DNA of 64,000 nt from Mammaliicoccus vitulinus (GTDB lineage Bacteria > Bacillota > Bacilli > Staphylococcales > Staphylococcaceae), in NCBI RefSeq assembly GCF_029024305.1, contig NZ_CP118974.1:1488001-1552000 (forward strand). The letters run 5' to 3'. The translations under genes and the position numbers were made by a program. The notes beneath the pieces are model-generated. The model was not told where the DNA came from, did not search any database, and saw only the letters and a program-made list of their open reading frames with translations. Within the stretch, counting starts at the first letter, position 1, and each line of letters opens with the position of its first letter. This document shows, one piece after another, positions 36,083-44,084 of the stretch.

Positions 36083-36153
36083 AAAAAATAACCCTCTAAC
36101 CATTACGGTTAAAGGGTTTTGAATTTGAAAGGAACTATTTTGCGTATTCTGTT
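36083..36153. repeat. Attachment-site-like copy B of the rny 3' end and terminator
   Basis: ACCCTCTAACCATTACGGTT through GTATTCTGTT matches 42257-42328 with only a couple of differences over about 70 bases (GGAACT for GCAACT). It still reads TEYAK-stop on the minus strand, the true C-terminus of RNase Y, but the preceding codons (ETRHLISIMKYKETL) are foreign. Confidence 0.93.
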
Positions 36154-36220
36154 AACGTTTCTTTATACTTCATAATACTTATTAAATGACGAGTTTCTAC
36201 TATTTGGTTAATATTTCACA

Positions 36221-36253
36221 TAAAAAACCCCATCACACAAAGTGACAGGGCAA
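36221..36253 (-). repeat. Repeated terminator type D, copy 2
   Basis: AACCCCATCACACAAAGTGACAGGGCAAG. On the minus strand a hairpin followed by six T. It ends the 36283-37426 unit. Confidence 0.8.
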
Positions 36254-36282
36254 GTAATGAAATAATTTAATAAATCAGTCTT

Positions 36283-36888
36283 TTATAATATTACATTATG
36301 TTTCTTTTCATAAGCTTTCATCTTTTCATAACTTTCTTCCTCTTTATCTAGAGTAACATGTAACTCATATATTTTATTCGTATGTTCATCTATGGAGAGA
36401 TAAGTCTTTACATCAATCCCTGCAAAAACTTTTTTATAGATATCAATGATTTCCTTATCTGCATCTGTTACAGGTACATTCAGTATCTCAGAGTAAGGGT
36501 AATAAGGTTCGCTATTGAAATAATCATTTACTAAATCATGTAATACTCTATTACAATAGCTTGATTGATTACTTTGGAATTCAATAAAATGTTCTTCTGG
36601 ATCAAATAATAAATCATATATCTTTTTATGTTTTAAAGCCTGATACAATTCATTTAAGCAATGATTTGTATCATTACTTATGCTCTCGACTCGTTCTTCT
36701 GCTTTTTCTTTTTTAACACCAAAAAAAGTGGTATGTTTTCCATTCAAATGTACATTATTAAAATAGTTTTGAAGCTCTTCTTTAAAATCGCCATATAAAT
36801 CAGAACCGAAATTCACTTCATAATCATATAAATGAAAAAACATACAGTACCAATCTATATAAAATTCAAGATATCGTTTATTTTCCAA
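36283..36888 (-). CDS. Cytoplasmic partner of the second secreted precursor
   Basis: A 201-residue soluble acidic/aromatic protein (MENKRYLEFYIDWYCMFFHL...) with no signal or membrane segment. It begins with TTG at 36888 inside the last codons of the upstream precursor gene (11-base overlap), with the ribosome site GGGGGG formed by the precursor's Gly codons. Such coupling suggests the two work together. An immunity role is plausible but this is larger than the other partners. No family recognised. Confidence 0.65.
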   Translation of the reverse strand: MENKRYLEFYIDWYCMFFHLYDYEVNFGSDLYGDFKEELQNYFNNVHLNGKHTTFFGVKKEKAEERVESISNDTNHCLNELYQALKHKKIYDLLFDPEEHFIEFQSNQSSYCNRVLHDLVNDYFNSEPYYPYSEILNVPVTDADKEIIDIYKKVFAGIDVKTYLSIDEHTNKIYELHVTLDKEEESYEKMKAYEKKHNVIL

Positions 36889-37426
36889 GTGTAAGCCCCC
36901 CTGCAGAACTTGTCACATTTCCTGCACCAGCTGTCGTAACGTATTGTACATTAGCTCGGAAGCCAAAGTATTTTTTCTTTCCTGTATGACTTACAGGTAT
37001 TGTAATTCCCATTGATTTACCACTACCTTTAATTTTGGTTTTAGTCCACTTTTTACCTCCACCAGTTACTCTAGCATTTGCACTTTTAAAATTTTTTCTA
37101 AATGATGTTAAATGTAAAACTACTTTACCTTTAGTACTAGAGACTTTTTTAGATGCTCCTACCATAGATACTACGTTTACTCCACCTTTTGCTCTTGTTG
37201 AAATTTCGTTACTAGCAGTACTTTCATTCTCTACATAATCTGTCTTGTAAAATAAATCATTCTCATCAAAACCATTTTCCATAAAGAATTGTTGGCTTTC
37301 TATAGGTAACTCATCTAAACCTAACTCTTCTACTTGCTCTGTGGCTTCAACTTCATTATTTATTACACCAAAAATGCTGAATAATAAAATAAATGAAACA
37401 CTAATCAAAATTAACTTTCGTAACAT
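36878..37426 (-). CDS. Secreted basic precursor, second type (bacteriocin-like)
   Basis: A 182-residue protein from ATG 37426 after AGAGGTGA. Signal peptide MLRKLILISVSFILLFSIFG; acidic pro-region with LDELPIESQQFFMENGFDEN and DLFYKTDYV, ending ISTRAKGG. The mature ~100 residues are basic, Gly/Ser/Lys-rich and probably beta-structured (GGGKKWTKTKIKGSGKSMG), without Cys. The pro-region pattern (L-x3-E ... G-L/F ... Y-K-T-x-V ... R-A-K) also occurs in the unrelated precursor at 27716. The gene sits between a phage endolysin and an attachment scar, the classic cargo position of staphylococcal prophages. Confidence 0.65.
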   Translation of the reverse strand: MLRKLILISVSFILLFSIFGVINNEVEATEQVEELGLDELPIESQQFFMENGFDENDLFYKTDYVENESTASNEISTRAKGGVNVVSMVGASKKVSSTKGKVVLHLTSFRKNFKSANARVTGGGKKWTKTKIKGSGKSMGITIPVSHTGKKKYFGFRANVQYVTTAGAGNVTSSAGGLTLGK

Positions 37427-37570
37427 AAAAATCACCTCTGTATAAATTTGAAAATGTTTATAATTTTAATTTATGTATATTATGTTAACCTTATTCTTTA
37501 ATTATTATATACATAATATAGACAAAAATCTATATAATTTACAAATATTTACAAAATTTCATAAATTAAA

Positions 37571-37605
37571 ATAACTCTACCTAGTTTCCACTAAGTAGGG
37601 TTTTA
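37571..37605. repeat. Repeated terminator type B, copy
   Basis: ATAACTCTACCTAGTTTCCACTAAGTAGGGTTTTAT hairpin between the precursor unit and the endolysin remnant. Confidence 0.8.
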
Positions 37606-37685
37606 TAATATAGTATGTGACTTGGTAATCAAGTCTAGCAGTATATATATTACACTAAATTGTGTGACGGGTTTCTACCTAATTG

Positions 37686-38390
37686 TTACTTCCAATTAAT
37701 AGTTCCCCAGTATTTTTCTTTCTTCATCTTCTCGTTCTTGTCCGTTATCTTACAAACTGGTGCGTAGAAGTAACCAGCTTTAGGATTAGTCGGATATATG
37801 AAACGTACCCACCAATAGCCATCTTTCTTAATCACTTGATCGAAATCAATCCAATCTTTCTTAGTGAAAAACTATGAGTTTTGACCTACAGTAGCACCTT
37901 TTAATCCTGGTTGTTTTCTTACAACAATACCATCTTTAGGCGCGTTAGGATAAAATCGACCTTTCCAATTCCATTTAGTTTTTGCTACTGGTTTTAGTTT
38001 CGGCTTGCTTACTGGTTTAGGCTTAGGCATTGGTTTAGGTTTAGCTTGTGGCCTAAGTTTATCATTACCAATTTCCCCGCCGTTAATGTCTTCTGCAATT
38101 GCCTTAGTGAACGATTGTAAGTTATTTTTAATGTAGTCCATATCTTTTTTACTTGTGATGAAACCTAGTTCTACTAATCTATAAGACAAGCCTAATTGTG
38201 AAGCGACTCTCGGATTACCTAAATTGTCACGTCCTATAATACCACGAATCACACCTACTGTATTAGCCAATGCATTTTGAATACCTTTATCAATGCTATC
38301 TGGATTAAATGTGTGCCAAATGATTGTATGACCATCACTAGAAGTTGATTCAGCAGCATCTAACAGTAACAAAAAATCTTTTTTAATATC
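37686..38390 (-). pseudogene. Phage endolysin (amidase_3 plus SH3b), truncated and with a stop
   Basis: The frame reads LLLLDAAESTSSDGHTII, then RVASQLGLSYRLVELGFIT with the amidase_3 Glu, a Pro-Lys-rich linker (KPKPMPKPKPVSKPK) and a bacterial SH3 domain (WKGRFYPNAPKDGIVVRKQP). It is broken by TAG at 37872-37874 and resumes as FFTKKDWIDFDQVIKKDGYW to a normal stop at 37686. The N-terminal zinc-binding part is missing, cut at about 38390. It was an N-acetylmuramoyl-L-alanine amidase of a staphylococcal phage. Confidence 0.85.
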
Positions 38391-38860
38391 CTATTATATT
38401 TATATTAGGATTAATAATTTAAGAACTATCCTCAGAAAACAGATTGTTTATAATAGCAAACTGTTCAGGAATTGTATTACGTGATATATCAGGATGATAT
38501 TTAATATGATCTTCTAATTTATTAAGTAAATTAATATTATCTTTTTCCAAAGTATTAGCGTACTCATAATATATTCCTATTTGTTCGCTACAAATAACAA
38601 ACTTTTTATGTTTATTCGATAGATATCTTCTTTTTCGTTTGTTGGCGCCCTATTACAACGCTTAGTCCTCGCAATGACTATTAGATATTATTTAAGTGCG
38701 GCTCATATCTTCGCTCGTTCTAGCTCTTAAACGCTCTAGTAGGAAGCAAACTGTGAACTGACTGGTCTATTATGTTCTCTGCTATTTCGTATTATTAAGT
38801 TAGTTGAATAAAACATATATCCCTTTACAACTATTAGTTGTTTTATAATTTTAAAAAAAA
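38391..38860 (-). other. Fragments of phage genes
   Basis: No intact gene. A minus-strand fragment (38419 to about 38640) reads KRKRRYLSNKHKKFVICSEQ and ends FAIINNLFSEDSS-stop, without a start. A second short piece around 38705-38790 reads YEIAENIIDQSVHSLLPTRA. Both look like ends of unidentified phage genes joined by deletions. The GC-richer junction at 38640-38720 is not tRNA-like. Confidence 0.45.
38827..38841. promoter_or_regulatory. Operator palindrome 1
   Basis: ACAACTATTAGTTGT, a 15-base dyad lying just past the 3' end of the Cro-like gene; pairs in sequence with operator 2. Confidence 0.6.
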
Positions 38861-38863
38861 ATT

Positions 38864-39085
38864 TCACTCAACATCAATTATTGAACCTATTTTCTTAGTT
38901 ATGGCAACAGATGGTTGTTTTTTATTATTCTCAATCATATTGTAATATTGCCCTGTTATACCTAATAATTTTGACATATCCTTTTGATTAAGGTTTAAAT
39001 TCTTTCTAATATCTTTTACAGAAGACAAAGTAATGGTTTGTTCACCCCTCCCTATTTTACAACTTATAGTTGTTATATATAACAT
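38864..39085 (-). CDS. Cro-like XRE-family regulator
   Basis: A short helix-turn-helix protein (KDIRKNLNLNQKDMSKLLGI then TGQYYNMIENNKKQPS). The upstream ATG gives 73 residues; a TTG at 39028 after GGGAGGGGTG gives 54 residues and a more usual N-terminus. It is divergent from the CI-like gene with an operator dyad between, the normal genetic-switch layout. Confidence 0.75.
   Translation of the reverse strand: MLYITTISCKIGRGEQTITLSSVKDIRKNLNLNQKDMSKLLGITGQYYNMIENNKKQPSVAITKKIGSIIDVE
39059..39073. promoter_or_regulatory. Operator palindrome 2 in the lysogeny switch
   Basis: ACAACTTATAGTTGT, a perfect-arm dyad between the divergent regulator genes. A half-site series ACAACTTTTTGTT and TTTTTGTTGT follows at 39088-39136. 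Confidence 0.7.
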
Positions 39086-39201
39086 AATACAACTTTTTGT
39101 TTATTTAGATAAAAATATACACCTTTTTGTTGTTTGTTATAATTAAACTAATAGTTTATATTTATTACATAGTAATATATGTTATTTTAGGAGTTGAAAA
39201 T

Positions 39202-39582
39202 ATGCCTAATAAAGATTTAGCGTCTAAATTAAGGTTTTATAGAAAGAGTAAAAAACTGACTCAAAAAGACGTAGCTGACCATCTAAATATAACTCCTCAA
39301 GCTTATCAACGTTATGAGTCTCAAACTAATACAAATGAGCCTAATATAGATAACTTAAAAAAGCTTAGCACTTTGTTTGATATTAATTTAAGTGAATTAA
39401 TAGATGTAAAAGAAAATGATAAAGAAAAATTTTCATTAAAAGATGCAGAAGTATTAATGTTCTCTGATAAAGAAGGTTGGGATGAACTCCCAGAAGAACG
39501 CAAAAAAGAAATTATGAGAGAATTATCAGATCTTGCAGATTTTTATATCGAAAAAGATAAAAGAGCTAAAGGTAAGAAATAA
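39202..39582 (+). CDS. CI-like phage repressor (XRE family)
   Basis: A 126-residue repressor: helix-turn-helix at residues 8-62 (KLTQKDVADHLNITPQAYQR) and an acidic helical C-terminus without a LexA-type peptidase domain. ATG 39202 follows AGGAG. It should hold the now-defective prophage silent. Downstream genes read in the same direction, like immunity-region morons. Confidence 0.85.
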   Translation: MPNKDLASKLRFYRKSKKLTQKDVADHLNITPQAYQRYESQTNTNEPNIDNLKKLSTLFDINLSELIDVKENDKEKFSLKDAEVLMFSDKEGWDELPEERKKEIMRELSDLADFYIEKDKRAKGKK

Positions 39583-39727
39583 TATATAAGTATATAAGCT
39601 GACCTGCAGTTAGTTTATATTTTTTTAAACAAATTTTAGATTGTGTTAAATTAATAAACCGTATAGATATAATTTTTATAATAAGAAAGGCATTCGTTCT
39701 TAAAAATAATTTAAAAGGGGAATAAAA

Positions 39728-40789
39728 ATGGAGAAATTTACTAAAGAACTTGAAGAACTGTCTACAAGAATTGTTAATTTGAAAGATAAGGTTAGTACTG
39801 AGGAAGCAACCAAAACTGCACTGATTTTACCTTTCTTTCAAAAATTAGGATATGATGTTTTTAATCCACTAGAATTCACACCAGAATATATAGCAGATGT
39901 TGGAATTAAAAAAGGTGAAAAAGTTGACTACGCTATTATGGATAGTGGAAATCCCACAATTTTAATTGAATGCAAGTCGGTAAATGAAAAGTTAACAAAT
40001 CACGATTCTCAACTGTTCAGATATTATGGTACGAGCACATCTAAATTTGGTATTTTAACAAATGGTATTGAATATAGATTTTTCACTGATTTAGAAGAAC
40101 CAAATAAAATGGATTCAAAACCATTTTTAGTATTTGATTTACTCAATTTAAAAGACAACCATGTTAAGGAAATATATAAGTTTACAAAAGAATTATTTGA
40201 TATTGAAAACATTTCAAGCTCTGCTTATGAATTAAAATATGTGAATTTAATTAAAACTTACCTAACTCAAGAATTAGATAACCCTTCTGAAGAGTTTGTG
40301 AAGGTAATATTGAGTTCAGTATATGAAGGTGTAAAAACAAAGACTATTATTGATCGATTTAGTCCGACTGTTAGAAATACATTTAATTTACTAGTTAATG
40401 AAAAGGTTACTGACAAACTTAACGCTGCATTAAACAATAGTTCAGATAATAAAATTGAAGTTAAGAGTGTTGAAGTGACTAACGAGAATATTAAAAAAGA
40501 AGATTTAATAGTTACTACTCCAGAAGAGTTGGAAGCATATGCAATTATTAAAGTTATTTTATCTGACTCAATTGACACGGAAAGAGTTAATTATAGAGAT
40601 AATAGAAGTTATTTTAACATTTTAATTGACGACAATATCAGAAAATGGTTAACAAGAATTTACTTCACAAAAAATAGAAATTATTTAATAATTAACGATG
40701 ATGATAAAACTACTTTAGAATTTGCAACATCTATTGATATTTTAAAACACAAAGAAGTCCTTAATGATAGTATTCAAAAATTTATTTAA
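39728..40789 (+). CDS. HsdR_N-like restriction-type nuclease, orphan (phage moron)
   Basis: A 353-residue protein. Residues 1-150 match the type I restriction HsdR N-terminal nuclease domain: ALILPFFQKLGYDVFNP, then VDYAIMDSGNPTILIECKS, the PD-(D/E)xK core (Asp, then Glu-x-Lys). No helicase domain follows; the C-terminal 200 residues are of unknown fold. Similar genes sit beside phage repressors in staphylococci. Role may be superinfection exclusion, which is inference. Confidence 0.78.
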   Translation: MEKFTKELEELSTRIVNLKDKVSTEEATKTALILPFFQKLGYDVFNPLEFTPEYIADVGIKKGEKVDYAIMDSGNPTILIECKSVNEKLTNHDSQLFRYYGTSTSKFGILTNGIEYRFFTDLEEPNKMDSKPFLVFDLLNLKDNHVKEIYKFTKELFDIENISSSAYELKYVNLIKTYLTQELDNPSEEFVKVILSSVYEGVKTKTIIDRFSPTVRNTFNLLVNEKVTDKLNAALNNSSDNKIEVKSVEVTNENIKKEDLIVTTPEELEAYAIIKVILSDSIDTERVNYRDNRSYFNILIDDNIRKWLTRIYFTKNRNYLIINDDDKTTLEFATSIDILKHKEVLNDSIQKFI

Positions 40790-40808
40790 ATAAAATGGAG
40801 ATATATAA

Positions 40809-41480
40809 ATGAAAAAACTTTTAATAGCAACAATAACTGGAACTCTATTATTAGGTGCGTGTGGCCAAAAAGAAGAAACATCATCTAAGGAAGATACTAA
40901 AGAAACAAAAAAAGAAGTTAAGAAAGAAGATTCTAAGAAGAAAGAAAAAGATACTGCTAAGAAATCAGAACCGAAAACAGAAGAACAAACTACTGAAGAA
41001 GTGACAACTAATGAACAACAGTCAACAGAAGAAATAAATACCAATGAAGAAACTATAAAAAATAAAAGTATAGATTATAACAATGTCACTGATCGAAATT
41101 CTTTAACTGAAATAATATATGGAAATTATACTGAATATCAAAAAATCCTAGCATACAATAGTGCAGTATCTAATGGTGTTATTGCTCAAGGAAATGTGTT
41201 AGAAGGACCAGCTAGTGCTGCTTATGAAAGCTCATTAAGAGTAGAAAGTGGTAAAGAAAAATCAATATATGATGAAGTACCAGAAACCGATGAAGAAGAA
41301 TCTTATGATTATGAAGATAACGGCATATACCGAACTCCTAGTGAACAAGAAGCTCATGAAGATTGGGTAAACGGACAAGTTGAATGGAATAATGCGTCAG
41401 AATCTGAAAAAGAAGAAATTAGAAAAAAAGATGCCGAAGAATATGGATATGAGTATGATCCAGATGATTATGAAGAATAA
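40809..41480 (+). CDS. Lipoprotein, highly charged
   Basis: A 223-residue protein with lipobox LLLGACG at residues 14-20. A Lys/Glu/Thr-rich linker (KEETSSKEDTKETKKE-like) follows, then an acidic domain ending EYGYEYDPDDYEE. Lipidated and exposed at the outer membrane face. It is the middle of a repressor-moron operon; prophage lipoproteins can exclude superinfecting phages, but nothing here proves that. Confidence 0.78.
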   Translation: MKKLLIATITGTLLLGACGQKEETSSKEDTKETKKEVKKEDSKKKEKDTAKKSEPKTEEQTTEEVTTNEQQSTEEINTNEETIKNKSIDYNNVTDRNSLTEIIYGNYTEYQKILAYNSAVSNGVIAQGNVLEGPASAAYESSLRVESGKEKSIYDEVPETDEEESYDYEDNGIYRTPSEQEAHEDWVNGQVEWNNASESEKEEIRKKDAEEYGYEYDPDDYEE

Positions 41481-41519
41481 TAAAATATTAAATATTTTAT
41501 ACAAATAAGGAGAAAACAA

Positions 41520-42101
41520 ATGACAAATCAAGAATTTAACAATCAAAATGAATTACCTACTAAAAAAAGTAAGAAAAAATGGTTATGGGGATGCGGAGGA
41601 TGTTTAGGAATCTTCATAATTCTAGCTATTATATTCGGATCGTGTAGCGCTATTTTTGTAGGTAGTGTAGACGAAGAAATAAATGGAACTAAGGAAGAAC
41701 AAAAGAAAAATAAAAAAACTTCAGAAAAAAGATATAAAGTTGGCGACGATGTTACTATCAAAGATGTTAAATTTAAATTAGTAGATGCCTCTTATACTGA
41801 CGAAAGAAATGAATTTGCAGAAGTAGAAGCTGATAAAGTATTAGTTGTAGATATGGAATTTACAAACAATGGGGATGAAGATATTCCTGTTGGTACAGAT
41901 GTTAAAGCTTATGCTGATGGGAAACAATTAGAGAGTTATCCAGTTACTGACGAATTAATGGACGGTTTATCTCCTGGAAGATCTATACAAGGAAAAACAG
42001 GTTTCGCTATCACAGGTAACCCAAATAAACTTGAGTTAGAATTTAGTCCGTTCGCTGATTTCAGTGGAACGAAAGCAATTTATAATTTAGATCCACAATA
42101 A
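41520..42101 (+). CDS. DUF4352 (telokin-like) membrane-anchored protein
   Basis: A 193-residue protein: polar N-terminus, one membrane segment (GGCLGIFIILAIIFGSCSAI), then an extracellular DUF4352 beta-sandwich (VKFKLVDASYTDERNEF, VVDMEFTNNGDEDIPVG). Common in prophage lysogeny modules of staphylococci. It is the last gene of the operon and is followed by a terminator. Confidence 0.8.
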   Translation: MTNQEFNNQNELPTKKSKKKWLWGCGGCLGIFIILAIIFGSCSAIFVGSVDEEINGTKEEQKKNKKTSEKRYKVGDDVTIKDVKFKLVDASYTDERNEFAEVEADKVLVVDMEFTNNGDEDIPVGTDVKAYADGKQLESYPVTDELMDGLSPGRSIQGKTGFAITGNPNKLELEFSPFADFSGTKAIYNLDPQ

Positions 42102-42114
42102 AATTTTTGAAATT

Positions 42115-42150
42115 TAGCTGACCATTAAATATACTGGTCGGCTTTTTTTA
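42115..42150 (+). terminator. Terminator of the lysogeny-moron operon
   Basis: AGCTGACCATTAAATATACTGGTCGGCT followed by seven T. Confidence 0.9.
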
Positions 42151-42256
42151 CCATTTAAAAACGAACTTACGTTATATTATTAGGAGAAAAAAACATAAAT
42201 ATAATAAGGTTTTGAATCAATCGGCCCCGAGTTTGCCCCGAGTTCCACTAAATCAT
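42151..42256 (+). other. Junction where an integrase would be expected
   Basis: A degenerate SOS-like promoter (CGAACTTACGTTAT at 42162-42175, TATATTAT, then AGGAG at 42182) leads into no gene. At 42209-42254 the plus strand reads GFESIGPEFAPSSTKS-stop, which could be the last codons of a deleted integrase or another gene; CCCCGAGTT occurs twice there. The attachment copy A begins right after. Confidence 0.45.
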
Positions 42257-42328
42257 AAAAAAACGACCCTCTAACCATTACGGTTAAAGGGTTTTGAATT
42301 TGAAAGCAACTATTTTGCGTATTCTGTT
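42257..42328. repeat. Attachment-site-like copy A: rny 3' end plus terminator
   Basis: The functional copy. It holds the rny terminator (ACCCTCTAACCATTACGGTT, AAAGGGT; 42266-42293) and the last six codons of rny. Direct repeats of it at 36083 and 29811 mark it as the integration target. Confidence 0.92.
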
Positions 42329-43869
42329 GCTCTCATCTCCCGGACAACTGTCACTTTAATATGCCCTGGATATTGTAACTCGCCTTCTATTTGATCTTTG
42401 ATATCTCTTGCTATCCTATGTGCTTTCAAGTCATCAATATCTTCAGGGGAAACGATTACTCTAATTTCTCTACCTGCTTGTATAGCAAAGGCTTTTTCTA
42501 CGCCTTGATAACCTTCTGATATTTCTTCTAATCTTTCTAAACGTTTCACATAGTTTTCTAACGTTTCACGTCTAGCTCCTGGTCTTGCAGCACTTAATGC
42601 ATCTGCTGCAGCTACCAATATAGAAATAACTGATGTTGGATCTACATCCCCATGATGTGAGTGTATTGCATTTATGACTGTATCATGTTCATGATATTTC
42701 TTTGCAAGTTCTACCCCTATTTCAACATGGCTACCTTCAACTTCGTGATCAATAGCTTTACCAATATCATGTAATAAACCTGCGCGTTTTGCTAAAGTGA
42801 CGTCTTCACCTAGTTCAGCTGCTAACATTCCTGAAAGTTGTGCAACTTCAATAGAGTGTTTCAGTACACTTTGCCCATAACTTGTACGATATTTCATGCG
42901 TCCTAAAATTTTAACCAATTCTGGATGTAAGTTATGAATACCTAATTCAAAGGTAGCTTGTTCGCCTGATTCTCTCATCAGTTCATCTACTTCTCTTCTT
43001 GCTTTTTCAACCATATCTTCAATTCTACCTGGATGAATACGTCCATCAGATACTAAATTAGTTAAAGCTGTCTTAGCGATTTCTCTACGAATTGGATCAA
43101 ATCCAGATAAAATAACTGCTTCTGGTGTATCATCTATAATTAAATCTACGCCTGTCAATGTTTCTAAAGTACGTATATTTCGACCTTCACGACCTATAAT
43201 ACGACCTTTCATTTCATCGTTAGGGAGATTAACAACTGATACCGTTGACTCAGAAGTATGATCTGCAGCTAATCTTTGAACAGTAATAGCTAACAGTTCT
43301 TTTGCTTTCTTATCTACATTTGTTTTTAGTTCACGTTCTTTTTCTTTTACAAGTACAGCAATATCATGTGACAGTTCTTCTTCAACTTGTGAAAATTGCT
43401 CTTTACGAGCCTCATCACGTGTTAGTCCGGAGATGCGTTCTAGTTCTTGCTCATGTTTCGTTATTATGTCTTGAACATTACTCTCTTTTGCATCTACCTG
43501 TTGTTGTCGCTCTTCAATTTTAGCTTCTTTGTTTTCTAGAATTTCATCTTTTTTGTCTAAAAGATCAGATTTGCGCTCTAAGTTCTCTTCTTTTTGAAGT
43601 AATCTTGCTTCTTGCTTTTGTAGGTCACTTCTTCTCTCTCGAATTTCACTATCAAGATGATCTCTAATTTGTTGATTTTCTTCTTTCGCTTCAATCAACT
43701 TTTCTTTCTTTAGGCTCTCAGCTTCTTTATTAGCCTCACTTATTATATAGTGAGCAGACTGACGGGCTTGATCTTGCTTTTTAGTTAAGCTATTATGTGC
43801 GAAAAAGTATCCTACAACAACACCTAGAATAACTCCTAGCAAAATGAGTAAGAGGGTTAATAAGTCCAC
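42310..43869 (-). CDS. rny: Ribonuclease Y
   Basis: RNase Y (CvfA), 519 residues: an N-terminal membrane helix ([20 protein letters not shown]), a long coiled coil (~30-200), a KH domain with [13 protein letters not shown], and an HD domain ([15 protein letters not shown]). It starts mRNA decay and processing at the membrane, with RicA/F/T as specificity factors. The C-terminus RATEYAK is exactly the part duplicated at the island scars, so integration leaves the protein intact. Confidence 0.98.
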   Translation of the reverse strand: MDLLTLLLILLGVILGVVVGYFFAHNSLTKKQDQARQSAHYIISEANKEAESLKKEKLIEAKEENQQIRDHLDSEIRERRSDLQKQEARLLQKEENLERKSDLLDKKDEILENKEAKIEERQQQVDAKESNVQDIITKHEQELERISGLTRDEARKEQFSQVEEELSHDIAVLVKEKERELKTNVDKKAKELLAITVQRLAADHTSESTVSVVNLPNDEMKGRIIGREGRNIRTLETLTGVDLIIDDTPEAVILSGFDPIRREIAKTALTNLVSDGRIHPGRIEDMVEKARREVDELMRESGEQATFELGIHNLHPELVKILGRMKYRTSYGQSVLKHSIEVAQLSGMLAAELGEDVTLAKRAGLLHDIGKAIDHEVEGSHVEIGVELAKKYHEHDTVINAIHSHHGDVDPTSVISILVAAADALSAARPGARRETLENYVKRLERLEEISEGYQGVEKAFAIQAGREIRVIVSPEDIDDLKAHRIARDIKDQIEGELQYPGHIKVTVVREMRATEYAK

Positions 43870-44012
43870 ATAAACACCTCCTTCTATCTAGGTTATACGT
43901 CTTATATATACAAAAATATGATTAAATGGAACAATGGAATCATACAACTCAATTGTACGTTTAAATTTGTACAAGTGTCAAGAACATCAACTTTATTTTT
44001 ATTACTCTTTCA

Positions 44013-44064
44013 TAAAAAAACATTCTATCAATCAACTTTAAAAAAGTGATTAATAGAATGTTTC
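44013..44064 (-). terminator. Terminator after recA
   Basis: The minus strand reads GAAACATTCTATTAATC ... GATTGATAGAATGTTTTTTT: a long stem plus T tract. Confidence 0.88.
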
Positions 44065-44084
44065 AATTTATAGAGATTTACAAT

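Noticed and set aside
36094-36116. Could the CCCTCTAACC...GGTTAAAGGG repeats be only a dispersed terminator?
   Set aside because: The similarity runs on past the hairpin into rny coding sequence and, for two copies, into a shared non-rny arm, so an attachment-site origin explains more.
21400-37600. CRISPR array suggested by many short repeats
   Set aside because: Repeats are far apart, hairpin-forming and at gene ends, with no regular spacers and no cas genes.
38640-38720. Possible tRNA gene in the GC-richer junction
   Set aside because: No cloverleaf, no T-loop GTTCGAATC-like block and no CCA-compatible acceptor stem could be drawn.
41543-41761. Minus-strand ORF opposite the DUF4352 gene
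   Set aside because: It mirrors the Lys-rich and Gly-rich codons of the real gene and lacks a start context.
42151-42256. A surviving integrase gene
   Set aside because: Only 16 open codons precede the stop and the preceding codon in frame is a stop; no Arg-His-Arg-Tyr motifs anywhere in the island.
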